Of a stretch of DNA of 55,364 nucleotides, positions 7,421 to 15,832 are shown piece by piece. The translations under genes were made by a program, and so were the position numbers. This DNA is from Negativicutes bacterium (lineage in GTDB: Bacteria; Bacillota; Negativicutes; JAGPMH01), in NCBI GenBank assembly GCA_018052945.1, contig JAGPMH010000005.1:1-55364 (forward strand), in the 5' to 3' direction. The notes under the pieces were generated by a model that did no database searches, was not told where the DNA came from, and worked only from the letters and a program-made list of their open reading frames with translations. How positions within the stretch are numbered: the stretch's first letter is position 1; every line of letters begins with the position of its first letter.

Positions 7421-10400
7421 AAGTCTTAGGGCTAGCTGGGAAAATTGCCAAAGCTTTTATTGATTCTAAATTGACCGCCATTTTAGTTATAGCTTTTTTA
7501 TTGCTAGGTGGCTTTGCCATTACTTTAACACCACGCGAAGAAGAACCACAAATTATTGTACCAATGATGGATGTGATGGTCAGTTATCCTGGAGCCAGTG
7601 CGGCTGAGGTTGAAAATGTAGTGACCAAGCCGATGGAACAATTGTTGTGGGAAATTCCGGGCGTAGAATATGTTTATTCCATAGCCAAACCGCAAAGTAA
7701 TTTAACAATAGTTAGATTTAAAGTTGGAGAAGATAGTGAAGATAGTTTAGTTAAAATTTACAATAAGTTAATGTCTAATTATGATAAGATTCCTAATGGT
7801 GTATCGCAACCGTTGGTTAAAGCCCGGTCAATTGATGATGTTTCGATTTTAGCCTTAACGCTTTGGAATGGGGAAAATAATTATTCTGGCTATGAATTGC
7901 GACGGATTGCGACGGAGGTAGCAGAGCAACTGAAAAAAGATAATTTTGTCGCTGAAATTAATGTTATTGGTGGACAAAAAAGACAAATGCGAGTGGAACC
8001 TGATCTAACGAAATTAAAGGCGTTTAACATATCATTAGATCACCTTACTAACAGTATTAACCAAAACAATGTATTGTTAGAGAATGGGAAAATTCAACAA
8101 AACAATCAAGAATTAAAAGTGAAAACGGGACAGTTTTTAAGTGGAAAGAAAGATTTGGAAAATATAATTATTGGAGTTTACAATAATAAGCCGATTTATT
8201 TGAAACAAATTGCCAAAATCATAGATGGGCCGGCTGAATATAGTCAATATGTTTTTAACGATATTGCTAAAGGTAGTACTAACTTTCAAGAAGGATTTAA
8301 TGCGGGTCCGTATGAAGCGGTGACGATTTCGGTTGCAAAGCAACAAGGGGCGAATGCTACTGACATCGCTACTAGAGCTTTAGCTAAGGTTGAAGCTTTA
8401 CGCGGTGATATTTTACCGCAAGATATTAAGGTTGAAGTTACCAGAAATTATGGTGCAACAGCCAAAGAAAAGTCGGATGAATTACTGGATCATATGTTGA
8501 TTGCTACTATTTCGGTAGTTATTTTGATTATGATTACTCTGGGGTGGCGTGAAGCCGGAGTCGTTGGTGTTGCAGTACCGGTAACATTGGCGATGACTTT
8601 ATTAATAACGTATTTATTAGATTATACGCTAAACAGAGTAACGCTCTTTGCTTTGATTTTTTCAATCGGGATTTTAGTTGATGATGCGATTGTAGTTGTG
8701 GAAAATATTCATCGACATTTTATTTTAGCCGGTAAAGCTAGCAAAGAAATTGCGATTGAGGCAGTAAATGAGGTTGGTAATCCTACAATTTTAGCAACTT
8801 TTACGGTTATTGCTGCGTTACTACCGATGGCGTTTGTTTCAGGGTTGATGGGACCATATATGAAGCCAATTCCAATTGGCGCCTCAGCTGCAATGTTATT
8901 TTCTTTAATTGTGGCATTTGTAGTTAGTCCGTGGCTAGGTTATATTTTACTAAAATCAGCAAAACATAATGCAGTAGAAAAAAATAGTGAAAATAAATTT
9001 TATAAAAAAATATTGACGCCACTATTACAATCAAAGCAAAACCGCAGAAAGGTCATTGGTGGTATTGTTTTATTGTTGTTGGTATCGATGTTGACACTGC
9101 CTTTAAAATTAGTAGAAGTAAAAATGTTGCCGTTTGATAATAAAAGTGAATTGCAAGTAATTATTGATATGCCGGAAGATAGTACCTTAGAACAAACGGC
9201 AGCATTGACCAAAGAAATAGGAAATTATTTAAAACAAGTGCCAGAGATAATGAATTTTCAAACGTACGTCGGTACTTCTTCGCCATATAATTTTAATGGT
9301 TTGGTTAGACATTATTTTCAAAGATCCGGTAGTAGTAGTGCTGATATTCAAGTTAATTTTTTACCGAAAGCAGAGCGGAGTTTACAAAGTCATGATTTAG
9401 CAAAAATGTTGAGACCGGAAATAGAGAAAATAAGTAAACCTTATCAAGCGCGGATTAAAATTGCGGAAGTTCCGCCGGGGCCACCTGTTTTAAGCACAAT
9501 CGTAGCAGAAGTATACGGCCCGAAGCAAAGTGGGCAAATTGAATTAGCACAGCAAATAAAAAATGTCTTCCAGACTACACCAGGAGTGGTTGATGTTGAT
9601 TGGTATGTTGAAACTAATCAAGAGCAGATAACTTTAACAGTTGATAGTGAAAAAGCGGCATATCACGGTATTAGCCCGGCGCTAATTAGTACCACGTTAC
9701 AAACGGCGATTAGTGGTAGTAATCTTGGGTTGGTACATTTACCGCAAGATAAAGAGCCGGTGGAAATATTATTGCGACTACCTTTTGAACAACGCAATAA
9801 GGTGCCGGAACTTGAATTGCAACAAATTTATTTGCAATCCAAGACCGGTCAGCAAATTGCGTTGAGTGAATTGGTGAAAAAGAATAATAATGCGGAAGAA
9901 AAAACTATTTATCATAAAAATTTAAAACCGGTAACTTATGTCATTGGTGATGTTGCTGGTGTGTTAGAAAGCCCGGTTTATGCAATTATGGAGATGAAAG
10001 AGAAAATAGCACAGCTAAAAACTTCGGAAGGTTACAGTATTGAACAGTTTTCTGCAGTGCAACCTTGGTTAGAGCATAATTACAGTATGAAATGGGATGG
10101 CGAATGGCATATTACTTATGAAGTCTTTCGCGATATGGGGATTGCCTTCTTAGCGGTCTTAATTTTGATATATGTCTTAGTGGTGGCTTGGTTTAAAAGT
10201 TTTCTTACACCGATAGTAATTATGGCACCAATTCCTTTAACCTTAGTCGGTATTTTGCCAGGACATTGGTTATTTGGTGCATTTTTCACCGCTACTTCGA
10301 TGATTGGATTTATTGCGCTAGCTGGAATTATTGTCCGCAATTCTATTTTATTAATTGATTTTGTGGAAGGTGAATTAAAGAAAGGGTGTGATTTAAAAGA

Positions 10401-10602
10401 AGCATTAATTGATGCTGGGAGTGTGCGATTTCGTCCGATTGTGTTAACGGCAGCGGCCGTAGTAGTAGGATCATTTGTGATGTTATTTGATCCTATTTTT
10501 CAAGGCTTGGCAATAGCGATGATGTTCGGCGCAGTAGTGGCAACTGGATTGACGCTATTGATTGTACCATTATTGTATTTTGAATTTTTTGGACGGGAGT
10601 GA
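7417..10602 (+). CDS. RND family efflux pump, AcrB-like permease
   Basis: This 1061-residue protein has the RND layout: a first helix, a large periplasmic loop, helices 2-6, a second helix pair with a second loop, and the final helices. The proton-relay aspartates appear in IGILVDDAIVVVENI, equivalent to the AcrB TM4 pair. The TM10 segment reads VRNSILLIDF, with arginine where AcrB has lysine, as in several related subfamilies. It would export hydrophobic or cationic compounds with the adaptor encoded upstream. No outer-membrane TolC-type gene lies in the operon, so a channel must come from elsewhere. Confidence 0.92.
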   Translation: MKVLGLAGKIAKAFIDSKLTAILVIAFLLLGGFAITLTPREEEPQIIVPMMDVMVSYPGASAAEVENVVTKPMEQLLWEIPGVEYVYSIAKPQSNLTIVRFKVGEDSEDSLVKIYNKLMSNYDKIPNGVSQPLVKARSIDDVSILALTLWNGENNYSGYELRRIATEVAEQLKKDNFVAEINVIGGQKRQMRVEPDLTKLKAFNISLDHLTNSINQNNVLLENGKIQQNNQELKVKTGQFLSGKKDLENIIIGVYNNKPIYLKQIAKIIDGPAEYSQYVFNDIAKGSTNFQEGFNAGPYEAVTISVAKQQGANATDIATRALAKVEALRGDILPQDIKVEVTRNYGATAKEKSDELLDHMLIATISVVILIMITLGWREAGVVGVAVPVTLAMTLLITYLLDYTLNRVTLFALIFSIGILVDDAIVVVENIHRHFILAGKASKEIAIEAVNEVGNPTILATFTVIAALLPMAFVSGLMGPYMKPIPIGASAAMLFSLIVAFVVSPWLGYILLKSAKHNAVEKNSENKFYKKILTPLLQSKQNRRKVIGGIVLLLLVSMLTLPLKLVEVKMLPFDNKSELQVIIDMPEDSTLEQTAALTKEIGNYLKQVPEIMNFQTYVGTSSPYNFNGLVRHYFQRSGSSSADIQVNFLPKAERSLQSHDLAKMLRPEIEKISKPYQARIKIAEVPPGPPVLSTIVAEVYGPKQSGQIELAQQIKNVFQTTPGVVDVDWYVETNQEQITLTVDSEKAAYHGISPALISTTLQTAISGSNLGLVHLPQDKEPVEILLRLPFEQRNKVPELELQQIYLQSKTGQQIALSELVKKNNNAEEKTIYHKNLKPVTYVIGDVAGVLESPVYAIMEMKEKIAQLKTSEGYSIEQFSAVQPWLEHNYSMKWDGEWHITYEVFRDMGIAFLAVLILIYVLVVAWFKSFLTPIVIMAPIPLTLVGILPGHWLFGAFFTATSMIGFIALAGIIVRNSILLIDFVEGELKKGCDLKEALIDAGSVRFRPIVLTAAAVVVGSFVMLFDPIFQGLAIAMMFGAVVATGLTLLIVPLLYFEFFGRE

Positions 10603-10607
10603 TTTAT

Positions 10608-10832
10608 ATGTATTTAGCTAATACGAAGAAATGGTATTTGGAACGAGTTATTTGGTTAGTAGCGGGGTTTTTTACATTGCTAAGTGCGGTGCTGGTCCAT
10701 TTTTTTGGCAAAGGCTGGCTTATTTTAACCGCGATTATTGGCTTCAATCTAATGTTTTTTGCAATAACCGGTTATTGTACAATGGCTAATATTTTGTATA
10801 AACTAGGGTTTCGTTCAATAAAAGATGAATAG
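10608..10832 (+). CDS. DUF2892 family small membrane protein
   Basis: This 74-residue protein has two membrane helices (about residues 11-30 and 36-55), followed by a C-terminal TGYCTMANILYKLGF segment characteristic of DUF2892 (YgaP-C-terminal-like) proteins. ATG 10608 is preferred because GGGAG sits 8 nt upstream; an upstream GTG at 10599 lies inside that ribosome site. It directly follows the pump gene and shares its transcript. DUF2892 proteins often accompany transporters and sulfurtransferases, but their role is unknown. Confidence 0.8.
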   Translation: MYLANTKKWYLERVIWLVAGFFTLLSAVLVHFFGKGWLILTAIIGFNLMFFAITGYCTMANILYKLGFRSIKDE

Positions 10833-10839
10833 TAAAAGG

Positions 10840-10872
10840 GCAGCTTTAGCTAATTGAGCTAAAGCTGCTTTA
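10840..10872 (+). terminator. Terminator of the RND operon
   Basis: A perfect 12-bp stem (GCAGCTTTAGCT and complement) with loop AATTG is followed by a short T-tract (TTTAAT). Confidence 0.8.
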
Positions 10873-10987
10873 ATATGAGAAAAGTCAATGTGGAAAAAAA
10901 ACCATATTGTAATATAATGATGTTATAAGAAGTTTTGAAACTTTGCATTAAGGCTGTAAATTAATTTATAAATTAGGTTGTGATATT

Positions 10988-13240
10988 ATGTTACCAACGA
11001 AAAAAACAATCTATCCCATAATATTGGCGGCAATAATTTTGGTAAGTTTTTTTGTAATGGGTATTTTCTATATCAACAATACGGCACGAGTGTTAAACGA
11101 GAATATGCAAAGGCAATTATTAGAGATAGCCGATCAAGGGAAACGGAGATTAGAGGATAATATTAATAATAATTTATCGTTACTCCATACTTTTACTACT
11201 GAATTGACTCAAGAAAACTTAATAGAAGAAGATGTTACGATTAGTCGACAGCTACAAATTATTAAAGAGCAAACAAAAAAAACTGGGTTTGTAAGGTTTA
11301 CTTATATTGAACCGAGTGGTAAAGGTGTTAACACAGATAATAACAGTATTTATTTAGCAGAAGAAGAATATTTCAAACACTCTATTAAGGGTGAAGAATA
11401 TATTTCTATCGATATAAATGAGAGAATGGGTTATGAAGGTAATACAGTAATCGTTTTTAGCGTTCCGGTAAAAAAACATGGTGTGGTGGAAGGTGTTTTG
11501 GCAGGAACATACTTATTAAATCGTTTAACTGACAATTTGAATATTAAATTTTCTGAAGGTTTAGGTTATTCTTATGTTATTAATAATGAAGGGAAAATAA
11601 TCATTCATCCGAACAAAGAATATGTCGGTAAAAATCTTTATGCGTTACTTAAAATAGATAATGAAGATAGCATCATTGATGGGCTTAAGGCCAATTTACT
11701 AAATAACCAAAATTGTCTGGCAAATGTTAAAATAAATGGATTGAATAAGACCATTGCCTATTCTAATATTAGTATTTTAAATAACTGGAAATTTATATCG
11801 ACTTTGCCAACGGGGGCGGCGTTAGAAGAATTAAGTAGCTTCAAAAAAATTGCTAGTTATTTGACGATGTTATTGGGTGCTTTATTTGTTATGTTGGTGT
11901 ACTATGTCATCGTTAGTACTTATAAAAATAAAGAGATAATTTACAACTTGGCTTATGTTGATAATATCACTAATATTTATAATCTTAATAAGTTTAAGTT
12001 GGAGACTTATACTTTACTTAGTAAGCGGGGCGATAAAAAATATGCCTTAATATGTTTTGATATAGATATCTTTAAATTGATAAATGAAACTTTCGGCTAT
12101 GATTTTGGTGATTGTATTTTGAAAATAATTGCTGAAACGTTAAAAAGTGAATTTAAAGATAATATTTATGCCAGAATTCAAAGCGATCACTTTGTCGTAT
12201 TATTTAAATACGAAGAAGAAGATGAGGTAGCGCAAGCTGTAAATAACTTCTTCGAAGACTTTTATCGTCGTAAAGTTACTAATGATATTAGAATTGATGT
12301 GGTATTATCATCAGGAATTTATTTGATTCCTAATGATGAAACGCTACCGGATGTCAGAACAATGATTAGTTATGCTTATACTGCTGCTAATACGATAAAA
12401 GGTATTAATACCGAATTTAAGTATGCCTTCTTTGACTCTAATATCAGAAATAAAATGGTTGAAGAAGTTAAAATAGAAAAAGAAATTAAACTGGCATTAG
12501 AAAAAAATCAGTTTAGAGTTTTTTATCAACCGAAAATTTCGTTATTAAATAATAATAAAATTTCTGGTGCGGAAGCGTTGATTAGGTGGATTCATCCGGA
12601 ACGGGGCATTATCAGTCCGATGGAATTTATTCCGGTAGCAGAAAAGACGCAATTGATTGTAATGATCGGTCGCTTTGTTTTTGAAGAAGTTTGTAAAACT
12701 TTAAGTTTTTGGAGTAAAGAGTATAAAGAAATTTATCCGATTTCAGTTAACTTTTCGATGGTTGAGTTATATCAAAGTGATTTGATTGATTTTATCAAGT
12801 ATATGATTGCTAAGTATGATTTAAATCCGAAGTATTTGGAAATTGAAATAACGGAATCATCTGCACTGGGTGATTTAAAATATGTAGTGCAGGTCATTAA
12901 CGAGTTAAAAGGGATAGGGATTAAAGTATCAATGGATGATTTTGGTACAGGCTTTTCCTCCTTGAGCTATTTGAAAAATATTCCGATTAGTATTGTTAAG
13001 TTGGATAAATCATTTTTTAATGAATTTGAAACTGATAATCGTAGTAAAAACATCATGAAATCAGTTATTGAGTTATCTAAATCTTTAAATTTAGTAGTTG
13101 TTTCCGAAGGTGTTGAAACAAAAGAGCATGTTGAATTTTTAATTGAATGCGGTTGTCACCTGGCACAAGGGTTTTATTTTTCTAGACCAATACCGCAAAA
13201 TGAGTTTGAACAATTGTTATTTAATAATCAGGAAGCTTAA
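10988..13240 (+). CDS. Membrane c-di-GMP phosphodiesterase: Cache-degenerate GGDEF-EAL
   Basis: This 750-residue protein has TM1 at about 10-30, an extracytoplasmic double-Cache-like sensor (about 35-285, with VINNEGKIIIHPN typical of Cache folds), TM2 at about 290-312, then GGDEF and EAL domains. The GGDEF signature reads QSDHF, so cyclase activity is unlikely. The EAL domain looks intact: EALIRW (about 529), N in SVNFS, EITES, DDFGTG, KLDKSF, SEGVET and QGFYFSRP. It should hydrolyse c-di-GMP in response to an external signal, perhaps with the degenerate GGDEF domain binding GTP. It is a single-gene unit between two terminators. Confidence 0.92.
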   Translation: MLPTKKTIYPIILAAIILVSFFVMGIFYINNTARVLNENMQRQLLEIADQGKRRLEDNINNNLSLLHTFTTELTQENLIEEDVTISRQLQIIKEQTKKTGFVRFTYIEPSGKGVNTDNNSIYLAEEEYFKHSIKGEEYISIDINERMGYEGNTVIVFSVPVKKHGVVEGVLAGTYLLNRLTDNLNIKFSEGLGYSYVINNEGKIIIHPNKEYVGKNLYALLKIDNEDSIIDGLKANLLNNQNCLANVKINGLNKTIAYSNISILNNWKFISTLPTGAALEELSSFKKIASYLTMLLGALFVMLVYYVIVSTYKNKEIIYNLAYVDNITNIYNLNKFKLETYTLLSKRGDKKYALICFDIDIFKLINETFGYDFGDCILKIIAETLKSEFKDNIYARIQSDHFVVLFKYEEEDEVAQAVNNFFEDFYRRKVTNDIRIDVVLSSGIYLIPNDETLPDVRTMISYAYTAANTIKGINTEFKYAFFDSNIRNKMVEEVKIEKEIKLALEKNQFRVFYQPKISLLNNNKISGAEALIRWIHPERGIISPMEFIPVAEKTQLIVMIGRFVFEEVCKTLSFWSKEYKEIYPISVNFSMVELYQSDLIDFIKYMIAKYDLNPKYLEIEITESSALGDLKYVVQVINELKGIGIKVSMDDFGTGFSSLSYLKNIPISIVKLDKSFFNEFETDNRSKNIMKSVIELSKSLNLVVVSEGVETKEHVEFLIECGCHLAQGFYFSRPIPQNEFEQLLFNNQEA

Positions 13241-13248
13241 CTTTATAG

Positions 13249-13294
13249 AAAAAGACCTAAAGGCAAATAGTTATAGTTGCTTTTAGGTCTTTTT
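13249..13294. terminator. Terminator after the EAL gene
   Basis: An 18-bp stem, AAAAAGACCTAAAGGCAA with its complement (one wobble pair), is followed by T residues. The A-run at the 5' side could let it act in both directions. Confidence 0.88.
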
Positions 13295-13310
13295 CTTACG
13301 GTAAGACGGT

Positions 13311-13339
13311 TTGACAAAAAAGATAATAAGTTATAAAAT
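13311..13339 (+). promoter_or_regulatory. Promoter of the cobalamin-controlled operon
   Basis: A perfect TTGACA (13311-13316) and TAAAAT (13334-13339) are 17 bp apart. The riboswitch follows directly, so the aptamer would be at the 5' end of the transcript. Confidence 0.8.
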
Positions 13340-13354
13340 TAACAAAGAATTAAA

Positions 13355-13530
13355 TATTGCGGAATAGGTGTCCTACGGACTTAATAGGGAAGATCGGTTA
13401 GAAGCCGACGCGGTCCCGCCACTGTAAAAGGGAATGAACCCACGATATGCCACTGAGAGATTGGGAAGGTGTGGAAGTAATTATGATCTTGAGCCAGGAG
13501 AACTGCCTATTTGACAATCACTGTTTGACC
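13355..13530 (+). promoter_or_regulatory. Cobalamin (adenosylcobalamin-type) riboswitch aptamer
   Basis: The conserved core is easy to read in order: GGAATAGGTG near 13361, TAGGGAAGATCGG, CGCGGTCCCGCCACTGTAA (about 13419-13437), GCCACTGAGA, TGGGAAGGTG, and the B12-box equivalent GAGCCAGGAGAACTGCC (about 13491-13507). One base differs from the usual GACCTGCC. It lies in the leader of a cobalamin synthesis and uptake operon, consistent with repression when cobalamin is bound. Exact aptamer ends are approximate. Confidence 0.95.
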
Positions 13531-13541
13531 TGCGAGCGATG

Positions 13542-13634
13542 GGGAGGGGATTTATGTAAGTATGTTAATACAATTATTAAACATTACGATTAAATAAATC
13601 CTTTTCTATATAGTGTATAGAAAAGGATTTTTGT
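13542..13634 (+). terminator. Riboswitch expression platform: terminator with a competing antiterminator
   Basis: A perfect 15-bp terminator stem (AAATCCTTTTCTATA at 13596-13610 with 13616-13630, loop TAGTG) is followed by T residues. Upstream, 13542-13554 (GGGAGGGGATTTA) can pair over 13 bp, including four G-U pairs, with 13595-13607, the 5' arm of the terminator. The two structures exclude each other. This suggests transcription attenuation, with the terminator favoured when cobalamin is bound. Confidence 0.7.
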
Positions 13635-13714
13635 TTTATCACTTAAAATAGTCCATAGATTATAATATTTATTAGAAATTTACTTTAGAAAAAGCAATGA
13701 GATGAGGTGGACTT

Positions 13715-14027
13715 TTGTTTAATAAGGAATCACTAAATGATACTTTAGAAATGGTTAATGCGTTAAGCGTGGCGTTGGACTTGAAAAGTGAGTATACTTG
13801 TAATCACTCGGCAAGAGTGGCGGAATTATCAGTATTATTGGCAAAAGCATTGCATTTACCGCTAGAAGAACAAATAAGAATTAATTTAGGGGCACATCTT
13901 CATGATATTGGTAAAGTTGGAATTAAAAGAGTTGAAAAGGTGTGCCGGTAAGCAGTTTGAAGAAGGGTTAGTCGATGTTTTCATAAAATTAGCATACGCT
14001 GATTTATATAGAGAAATTTTAAATTAG
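13715..14027 (+). pseudogene. HD-GYP phosphodiesterase gene remnant (internal deletion and frameshift)
   Basis: A frame starting at TTG 13715 (site GAGGTGG upstream) gives an HD-GYP N-terminal half, with NHSARVAELS and HLHDIGKVGI, then stops at 13949-13951. Immediately downstream, in the +1 frame from about 13941, CAGKQFEEGLVDVFIKLAYADLY reproduces the C-terminal end of HD-GYP domains (normally GTQFDPELVxAF) and stops at 14027. The central part with the HHE and GYP motifs is absent, roughly 80-90 residues by family comparison. I read this as a deletion with a frameshift, leaving a non-functional gene in the leader of the cobalamin operon. A working 78-residue truncated HD protein cannot be fully excluded. 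Confidence 0.75.
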
Positions 14028-14040
14028 TAGGAGGTTTATC

Positions 14041-14952
14041 GTGAAAAATTTATTAGTAGGAGCTATGATGATGATGACAACAATAGGTATGATATTAGGT
14101 AGTAGCAATGATGTCTTAGCTTGTGGTAAATGTGGTAATGAAAAAAATCATCAAGCTATTGTAGTAGTGAGTTTTGGGACAACATTTGATGATGCTAGAG
14201 AAAAATGTATTGAAAGCGTAGAAAATAAGATTACGGAAATGTTTCCGTTTTATGAAGTTAGAAGAGCCTTTACTTCTAATATTGTGATGAAGAGGTTGGC
14301 GGAAAAAGGAATTATGGTTGATAATCTGGAACAAGCTTTGACAAAATTGAAAAATGAAGAATATACCGATGTTATTATTCAATCAACACATTTAATTCCG
14401 GGAGAGGAGTACAATACTAAAATTTTAGAAGTTGCTGCAAAACATAAAAATGATTTTCAAACAATTAAAATTGGCAGACCGGTTTTAACTTATAGTGGTG
14501 ATAATAATACTAATGATTACAAAGAATTTGTCAAAGCCTTGAAGAAACAATTGCCGCAAAATCAAGGTAAGGATACACAAATTATTTTTATGGGTCATGG
14601 TTCTAACCATGAAAATGGAACAGTTTATAGCAAATTGCAACTGGAGCTTGATAAGCAAGGGGTTAAAGGTTATGTGGCGGTTGTTGAAGACGGAGCAGAA
14701 CCAAGCTTTGATAGTGTTTTAAAGAAATTGGCTAATAATAAAGAAACTAAAAAGGTTTTATTAATGCCGTTAATGTTAGTAGCTGGTGATCATGCTAATA
14801 ATGATATGGCCGGTGAAGAAGAAGATTCCTGGAAAAGCATTTTAACAGCCAAAGGTTATGCTGTGGAAATTTATATGCATGGCTTAGGGGAAAATAAAGC
14901 TTTTCAAGATATTTATGTAGAGCATATTAAAGATGCAATAGCGGGAAAATAA
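14041..14952 (+). CDS. cbiK: Exported sirohydrochlorin cobaltochelatase, CbiK type
   Basis: This 303-residue protein belongs to the CbiK chelatase family, which inserts Co2+ into sirohydrochlorin on the anaerobic cobalamin route. Family features include VVVSFGTTFDDAREKC, QSTHLIPGEEYN (metal-binding histidine), IFMGHGSNHENG and MLVAGDHANNDM. Unlike cytosolic CbiK, it begins with a signal peptide (about residues 1-27, ending DVLA), and Cys28 and Cys31 follow at the predicted mature end. Exported CbiK paralogues are known in Desulfovibrio, where one is periplasmic and binds haem. GTG 14041 follows AGGAGG at 6 nt. It is the first intact gene behind the cobalamin riboswitch. Confidence 0.9.
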   Translation: MKNLLVGAMMMMTTIGMILGSSNDVLACGKCGNEKNHQAIVVVSFGTTFDDAREKCIESVENKITEMFPFYEVRRAFTSNIVMKRLAEKGIMVDNLEQALTKLKNEEYTDVIIQSTHLIPGEEYNTKILEVAAKHKNDFQTIKIGRPVLTYSGDNNTNDYKEFVKALKKQLPQNQGKDTQIIFMGHGSNHENGTVYSKLQLELDKQGVKGYVAVVEDGAEPSFDSVLKKLANNKETKKVLLMPLMLVAGDHANNDMAGEEEDSWKSILTAKGYAVEIYMHGLGENKAFQDIYVEHIKDAIAGK

Positions 14953-15009
14953 AATTTCAAGATAACATTCTCTGAGGTTGCATTATTAATTTTATAAATG
15001 ATAGAATAA

Positions 15010-15035
15010 TTAAGCAGTCTATATAGACTGCTTAA
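15010..15035 (+). repeat. 26-bp perfect palindrome between cbiK and cbiL
   Basis: The half-site is TTAAGCAGTCTAT followed directly by its complement. A related sequence, TAGACTACTTAA (15067-15078), repeats the second half-site TAGACTGCTTAA (15024-15035) with one change, 43 bp downstream and just before cbiL. Only a weak T-tract follows the palindrome, so a protein-binding site or an mRNA-processing hairpin is as likely as a terminator. Confidence 0.6.
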
Positions 15036-15105
15036 AGTAATTTTTGCTATTGGCATAAAAATATAGTAGACTACTTAAGTAAGAATTTTTGAGGGGGATA
15101 TTTAA

Positions 15106-15807
15106 ATGTCAGGTATTTTTTATGGAATTGGTGTAGGACCGGGAGATCCGGAACTATTAACGTTAAAAGCAATAAACATCATTAAAGAAGTGGATGTAAT
15201 TATTGCACCGAAAACTGAGAAAAAAGAAGATAGTGTCGCTTTATCAATTGCCAGACCTTATTTGAAAAGTGATGTTAATATAGTAAAACAAGTTTTTCCG
15301 ATGGTTGTTGATTTTGAAAAATCACCGGAAAGTTGGGAAGCTAATAAACAAGAAATTTTAACTTATTTGGAACAAGGGAAAAAAGTTGCATTTTTAACTT
15401 TAGGTGATCCAATGTTCTACAGTACTTATATTTATATTTATCGTCTATTAGAAAATACCGGGATTAATATTGAAACTATTCCAGGGGTTAATTCTTTTTG
15501 TGCAATTGGCAGTAAATTAGGCTATCCATTAGTCGAAGGTAATGATATTTTAACGATTATTCCTGCGACAGCACCACAAGAAAAAATAGAGCAAGCGATT
15601 GCTTTATCCGATAATGTCGTTTTAATGAAGGTTTACAAAAATTTTGCGGAAGTAGTCGACAGTTTAGAAAAGCATGGCTTAGTTGATAATTCAGTGATGA
15701 TTAGCCGTTGTGGGTTACCGGAAGAAGAGATAATTTCAGATATTAAATTGGCAAAGGATAAGAAAGTTAATTATCTTTCTACTATCTTGGCGCGTCGTAA
15801 AAAATAA
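15106..15807 (+). CDS. cbiL: Precorrin-2/cobalt-precorrin-2 C20-methyltransferase
   Basis: This 233-residue SAM-dependent tetrapyrrole methylase opens with the family's GIGVGPGDPELLTLKA segment. It has the second conserved loop TLGDPMFYSTY and the ETIPGVNSFCA motif, as expected for CobI/CbiL. It methylates C20 of the (cobalt-)precorrin-2 ring in the cytoplasm. With cbiK upstream it would act on cobalt-precorrin-2, so the cbiL name fits. The length is normal for the family, and GAGGGGG lies upstream of ATG 15106. The remaining cbi genes are not in this window. Confidence 0.92.
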   Translation: MSGIFYGIGVGPGDPELLTLKAINIIKEVDVIIAPKTEKKEDSVALSIARPYLKSDVNIVKQVFPMVVDFEKSPESWEANKQEILTYLEQGKKVAFLTLGDPMFYSTYIYIYRLLENTGINIETIPGVNSFCAIGSKLGYPLVEGNDILTIIPATAPQEKIEQAIALSDNVVLMKVYKNFAEVVDSLEKHGLVDNSVMISRCGLPEEEIISDIKLAKDKKVNYLSTILARRKK

Positions 15808-15832
15808 CTTCTGTTAAGATTGGAGTATCATT

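Noticed and set aside
13541-13559. A GGGGAGGGG ribosome-site-like tract followed by ATG and immediately TAA, downstream of the cobalamin aptamer.
   Set aside because: It could be a minimal start-stop unit, but the same bases form the antiterminator partner of the terminator, which explains the G-rich run without any peptide.
15010-15045. Palindrome between cbiK and cbiL as an intrinsic terminator.
   Set aside because: The stem is AT-rich and not directly followed by a U-tract; listed as a palindrome instead.
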